From assembly GCA_934215405.1 (NCBI GenBank), contig CAKPZU010000083.1, positions 1-9,461 of the forward strand: a stretch of DNA of 9,461 bases, given 5' to 3'. The notes under the pieces are model-generated. The model worked only from the letters and a program-made list of their open reading frames with translations, was not told the DNA's origin and ran no database searches. Position 1 is the stretch's first letter. Every line of letters begins with the position of its first letter. The stretch comes from an uncultured Bacilli bacterium. Lineage in GTDB: Bacteria > Bacillota_I > Bacilli_A > RFN20 > CAG-631. A program made the position numbers and the translations under genes. Shown in pieces: positions 7,593-9,461 of this stretch.

Positions 7593-7598
7593 ATTATA
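7593..7598 (-). promoter_or_regulatory. Putative -10 element of the GT8-PlsC gene
   Basis: A perfect TATAAT on the minus strand lies about 28 nt upstream of the AGAAGGAG ribosome site. The hexamers 16-18 nt further upstream do not resemble TTGACA and there is no TGn extension, so this is a -10-only prediction. Confidence 0.35.
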
Positions 7599-7704
7599 CT
7601 TTAGTCTATTAATATAGCCTACCTACTATTACATTTTATCAATCTACGTCTTATTTATGGTAACTCTACCATTCATTTACTGCTTATAGGAGTGTTATAA
7701 TTGT

Positions 7705-7753
7705 AGTAGAATTGCTAAAAATTCACTCTACGCTGAGTAGAATTTAAGCATTT
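7705..7753 (+). repeat. Repeated AGTAGAATT and an imperfect hairpin in the 7551-7846 intergenic region
   Basis: The 296-nt gap between the divergent GT8-PlsC gene and the 119-aa gene has no credible open frame. It holds AGTAGAATT twice (7705-7713 and 7736-7744). Between the copies, TCTAC pairs with GTAGA around GCTGA, extended outward by AAAT/ATTT and TGCT/AGCA with bulges. A smaller perfect inverted repeat, ATGGTA/TACCAT with a 4-base loop, lies at 7657-7672. A second TATAAT at 7696-7701 has only a weak -35. This could be an operator region or a structured leader; the sequence does not decide. Confidence 0.3.
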
Positions 7754-7785
7754 AAGGGATAAAATGGAATAAACACAAATAAAAA

Positions 7786-7814
7786 TTTACATTTTTATTA
7801 GCAATTGTTATAAT
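7786..7814 (+). promoter_or_regulatory. Strong sigma-A-type promoter of the 119-aa gene/rnhC operon
   Basis: TTTACA at 7786-7791 (5/6 match) and a perfect TATAAT at 7809-7814 are separated by exactly 17 nt. The expected RNA start near 7821 gives a leader of about 26 nt containing the AAGAAGGTGA ribosome site (7830-7839). This is the best promoter in the window. Confidence 0.8.
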
Positions 7815-7846
7815 TAAGCAAAAGAGACAAAGAAGGTGAAGTTATA

Positions 7847-8206
7847 ATGTTTGAAAAAATAAAAGAAATGTTTGAGTCTTATTCACAAAGCTCACAAACG
7901 CATAAAGATCCAACATTAAGAAGTATTGCTGTTAATAAAAGCCCAACATATTTAGCTAATGATATTATCAATATTTTAAAATCATTAAAATATAAAAAGA
8001 TTACCTATAATGATGTATTTAATGAGATATTTACATCTAAAGCTGGCTATGAGGTAACTATTAATTTATTAAGCGGTAGTAATGGACAAACTATTATTAA
8101 TGCAGCTGTATATTCAAGTGAAAATAAAGGTAAAACACGTAAGGCTTTACGTTTCCTATTAAACAAATTTAAAGAAGAATTTAATACATTTATTGTCCAT
8201 GAATAA
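7847..8206 (+). CDS. Small hypothetical protein coupled to rnhC
   Basis: I do not recognise this 119-residue protein. It opens with a short amphipathic helix (MFEKIKEMFESY), followed by a polar Ser/Gln/Thr stretch. A helical region (about 36-65) precedes two likely beta strands (YEVTINLL and TIINAAVYS), and a basic-acidic helix closes the protein (TRKALRFLLNKFKEEF). The implied alpha-beta-beta-alpha fold suggests a small compact domain. There is no signal peptide or membrane segment. Start choice is firm: strong promoter, AAGAAGGTGA ribosome site with 7-nt spacing, and no competing in-frame start. Its last 8 bases overlap the rnhC start, so both proteins come from one message and its product may help RNase HIII or simply share its regulation. 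In many Bacillota rnhC neighbours zapA, but this protein is longer and I see no convincing ZapA signature. Confidence 0.75.
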   Translation: MFEKIKEMFESYSQSSQTHKDPTLRSIAVNKSPTYLANDIINILKSLKYKKITYNDVFNEIFTSKAGYEVTINLLSGSNGQTIINAAVYSSENKGKTRKALRFLLNKFKEEFNTFIVHE

Positions 8207-9086
8207 ATCAATTAAAGTAAGTAATGAAAAGATCCAAGAAATTATAGATTACTATAGCAATTATCAAAAAAAATGCTCAGATACAAATAAAATGTTTGAA
8301 GCTAAAGCTGAAAATGTAAGCGTAACTATTTATAACAATAACACAGTTTTTTTTCAAGGAAATGATGCCCTTTTAGAGGCTAGTAAATGGGATTCATATA
8401 CTGGCTATTTAGATAGTCACATTGGTTCTGATGAAGTTGGGTGTGGTGATTATTTAGCACCAATTGTTGTTTGTGCTTCCTATGTCAAAAAGGAAGACAT
8501 TAGTTATTTATTAGAAATTGGCGTTAAGGATTCAAAGCAATTAAATGATGAAAAAATTCAAGAAATATTTGAGCATATTAAAGATAAAATTGCTTATGCT
8601 TATTTTGTTTTATCAAATGAAAAATATAACGAATTAATAAATAAGGGCTATAACTTAAATAAAATAAAGGCTTATTTACATAATTTTGTTTTATATAATT
8701 TAGTTAAAAAAACAAGCTTTTCTTCAAAAATTGTAGTCGATGATTTTTGTGGAGAAAGCTTATATTATAGGTATTTATTAAGCTATGATAATAATAAAAT
8801 TCAAAAAAATATAACATTTGAAACAAAAGCTGAAAATAAGTATTTAGCTGTTGCTTGTGGCTCTATTATTGCAAGGCATTATTTTATTGAAGAAATAAAC
8901 AAAATAAATTCAAGGCTTAACACTAATATTCCTTTAGGAGCTTCTTCTAAAGTAGATGATTATGCTAAGCAAATGGTTTTAAAGTATGGAACTGATTTTT
9001 TATTAAAATATAGTAAATATCATTTTAAGAACACCGAAAAGGTATTAGGAAAAGAAGATGGAAATCAATTTAAATTTGATTTTTAA
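8199..9086 (+). CDS. rnhC: Ribonuclease HIII
   Basis: The protein (295 aa from this ATG) matches RNase HIII, which cuts the RNA strand of RNA-DNA hybrids. The N-terminal 70 or so residues (IKVSNEKIQEIIDYYSNY, then VTIYNNNTVFFQG) resemble the TBP-like substrate-binding domain typical of type HIII. The catalytic domain has GSDEVGCGDYLAP with Asp78 and Glu79, GVKDSKQLND, VVDDFCGE with Asp181/182, and ETKAENKYLAVACGSIIAR with Glu212, giving the expected acidic active site. The ATG at 8199 overlaps the previous gene by 8 nt (ATGAATAA), a translational coupling arrangement. A TTG at 8193 would add two residues, but the ATG is the better start and aligns with family N-termini. It acts on the chromosome in the cytoplasm. 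The stem of its terminator begins within its last 12 codons. Confidence 0.95.
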   Translation: MNKSIKVSNEKIQEIIDYYSNYQKKCSDTNKMFEAKAENVSVTIYNNNTVFFQGNDALLEASKWDSYTGYLDSHIGSDEVGCGDYLAPIVVCASYVKKEDISYLLEIGVKDSKQLNDEKIQEIFEHIKDKIAYAYFVLSNEKYNELINKGYNLNKIKAYLHNFVLYNLVKKTSFSSKIVVDDFCGESLYYRYLLSYDNNKIQKNITFETKAENKYLAVACGSIIARHYFIEEINKINSRLNTNIPLGASSKVDDYAKQMVLKYGTDFLLKYSKYHFKNTEKVLGKEDGNQFKFDF

Positions 9087-9098
9087 CATCTTCTTTTT
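9050..9098 (+). terminator. Intrinsic terminator overlapping the 3' end of rnhC
   Basis: GAAGATG (9054-9060) pairs with CATCTTC (9087-9093). Inside it, AAATCAA (9062-9068) pairs with TTGATTT (9076-9082) around a 7-base loop. The two helices stack with a small internal loop. Four A's before the stem (9050-9053) can extend it onto the U-run at 9094-9098 (TTTTT, then AATTT). The left arm lies in rnhC codons and the stop codon (9084-9086) sits inside the hairpin. Confidence 0.75.
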
Positions 9099-9133
9099 AA
9101 TTTGCGGCGTAAATAAGCCAATATGATATAAAT

Positions 9134-9154
9134 AAAATTTATTTTATAAATTTT
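9134..9154 (+). repeat. Perfect AT-only inverted repeat upstream of the ABC gene
   Basis: AAAATTTAT (9134-9142) and ATAAATTTT (9146-9154) are a perfect 9-bp inverted repeat with a 3-base TTT loop. It overlaps where the -35 box of the next promoter should lie, an operator-like position. Pure A/T composition means chance is a real alternative. Confidence 0.35.
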
Positions 9155-9164
9155 AAATGTATTA

Positions 9165-9173
9165 TGCTATAAT
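9165..9173 (+). promoter_or_regulatory. Extended -10 promoter of the ABC transporter gene
   Basis: TGCTATAAT (9165-9173) is a full extended -10 (TGn plus TATAAT). The -35 position (9145-9150, TATAAA) is poor, as is common for extended -10 promoters. The expected RNA start near 9180 lies downstream of the ATG at 9157, which argues against that codon being the translation start. Confidence 0.6.
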
Positions 9174-9204
9174 AAAGCGTATATATATTATAGGAGGTAT
9201 GAAA

Positions 9205-9450
9205 ATGAGCAACGAAAAAGCTTTATTAAAACTTGTAAATATAAAAAAAGATTACATACTTGCAAATAATGAACCTGTCCATGCATTAAAGGGTATAACA
9301 ATTAATTTTAGAAAAAATGAATTTGTTTCAATCCTTGGCCCTTCTGGATGTGGTAAAACAACCTTATTAAACATTATTGGTGGTTTAGATAAATATAGTG
9401 ATGGTGACTTAATTATTGCTAATAGATCTACTAAAATATATAAGGATTAG
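9205..9450 (+). CDS. ABC transporter ATP-binding protein, N-terminal part, interrupted by an in-frame TAG
   Basis: The 81 residues before TAG are the start of a MacB/LolD-like ABC ATPase that powers export or lipoprotein-type transport. LLKLVNIKKDY, VHALKGITINF and the Walker A GPSGCGKT (45-52) in SILGPSGCGKTTLLNIIGG are clear. The start at 9205 follows a perfect AGGAGGT (9192-9198) by 6 nt; in-frame ATGs at 9157 and 9199 are poorer. Full-length relatives continue past this point with a D-W-D, the Q-loop, signature and Walker B. Here TAG (9448-9450) is followed in the same frame by GAT TGG GAT, that is D-W-D, so the frame appears to continue beyond the stop. This could be a pseudogene, a sequencing or assembly error, or readthrough. 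As written, the product lacks all later ATPase motifs and could not hydrolyse ATP. Confidence 0.8.
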   Translation: MSNEKALLKLVNIKKDYILANNEPVHALKGITINFRKNEFVSILGPSGCGKTTLLNIIGGLDKYSDGDLIIANRSTKIYKD

Positions 9451-9461
9451 GATTGGGATCT

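Noticed and set aside
7657..7672. ATGGTA/TACCAT hairpin as a terminator
   Set aside because: It has only a 6-bp stem, is not followed by a U-run on either strand, and lies between divergent genes where no transcript should end.
8193..8198. TTG two codons upstream as the rnhC start
   Set aside because: Neither start has a strong ribosome site, but the ATG at 8199 is the stronger codon, forms a compact ATGAATAA overlap and fits the family N-terminus.
9157..9204. ATG at 9157 as start of the ABC ATPase
   Set aside because: The codon lies upstream of the extended -10 box (9165-9173) and has no ribosome site. The AGGAGGT at 9192-9198 points to the ATG at 9205.
1..9461. Mollicutes code with TGA as tryptophan
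   Set aside because: All conserved Trp positions in the glucosidase, GT8-PlsC and phosphoesterase genes are TGG, and no TGA falls in frame.

Overview
The window is strongly AT-rich. Every complete gene ends in TAA, tryptophans are encoded by TGG, and no in-frame TGA interrupts a gene. This fits a low-GC Bacillota using the standard bacterial code, not the TGA=Trp code of Mycoplasma or Spiroplasma. The style of the glycosyltransferase 8/acyltransferase protein, RNase HIII and the MacB-like ABC ATPase recalls uncultured gut Bacilli and Erysipelotrichia-like lineages. That placement is from memory, not from a search. No tRNA, rRNA, CRISPR array, insertion sequence or phage gene was recognised.

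Layout, left to right. (1) 1-1161 (+): the C-terminal part of a large, Thr/Asn/Val-rich surface-type protein, closed by a strong 20-bp hairpin terminator. (2) 1311-2942 (-): a cytoplasmic GH13 alpha-glucosidase of the oligo-1,6-glucosidase/dextran glucosidase type, with its own terminator. (3) 3107-5747 (+): two genes overlapping by 14 nt, a DUF4127-family protein of unknown function and an alkaline-phosphatase-superfamily phosphoesterase. They are transcribed divergently from the glucosidase. (4) 5775-7550 (-): a single polypeptide joining a GT8 glycosyltransferase to a complete PlsC-type acyltransferase. It converges on the previous operon across a 27-nt gap holding a shared bidirectional terminator. 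(5) 7847-9086 (+): a well-formed promoter drives an unrecognised 119-aa gene translationally coupled to RNase HIII (rnhC). The terminator stem of this pair starts inside the rnhC coding sequence. (6) 9205-end (+): the N-terminus of an ABC transporter ATPase, interrupted by an in-frame TAG exactly where the family's conserved DWD should follow. The DWD is in fact encoded directly after the TAG.

How the parts may work together is mostly inference. The alpha-glucosidase and the DUF4127/phosphoesterase pair share a divergent promoter region and may belong to one carbohydrate-processing locus. The GT8-acyltransferase fusion suggests synthesis of an acylated glycan or glycolipid at the membrane. 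The rnhC unit is housekeeping. The best candidates for something undescribed are the DUF4127/phosphoesterase pair with its unusual leader, the GT8-PlsC fusion, the small gene coupled to rnhC, and the interrupted ABC ATPase.
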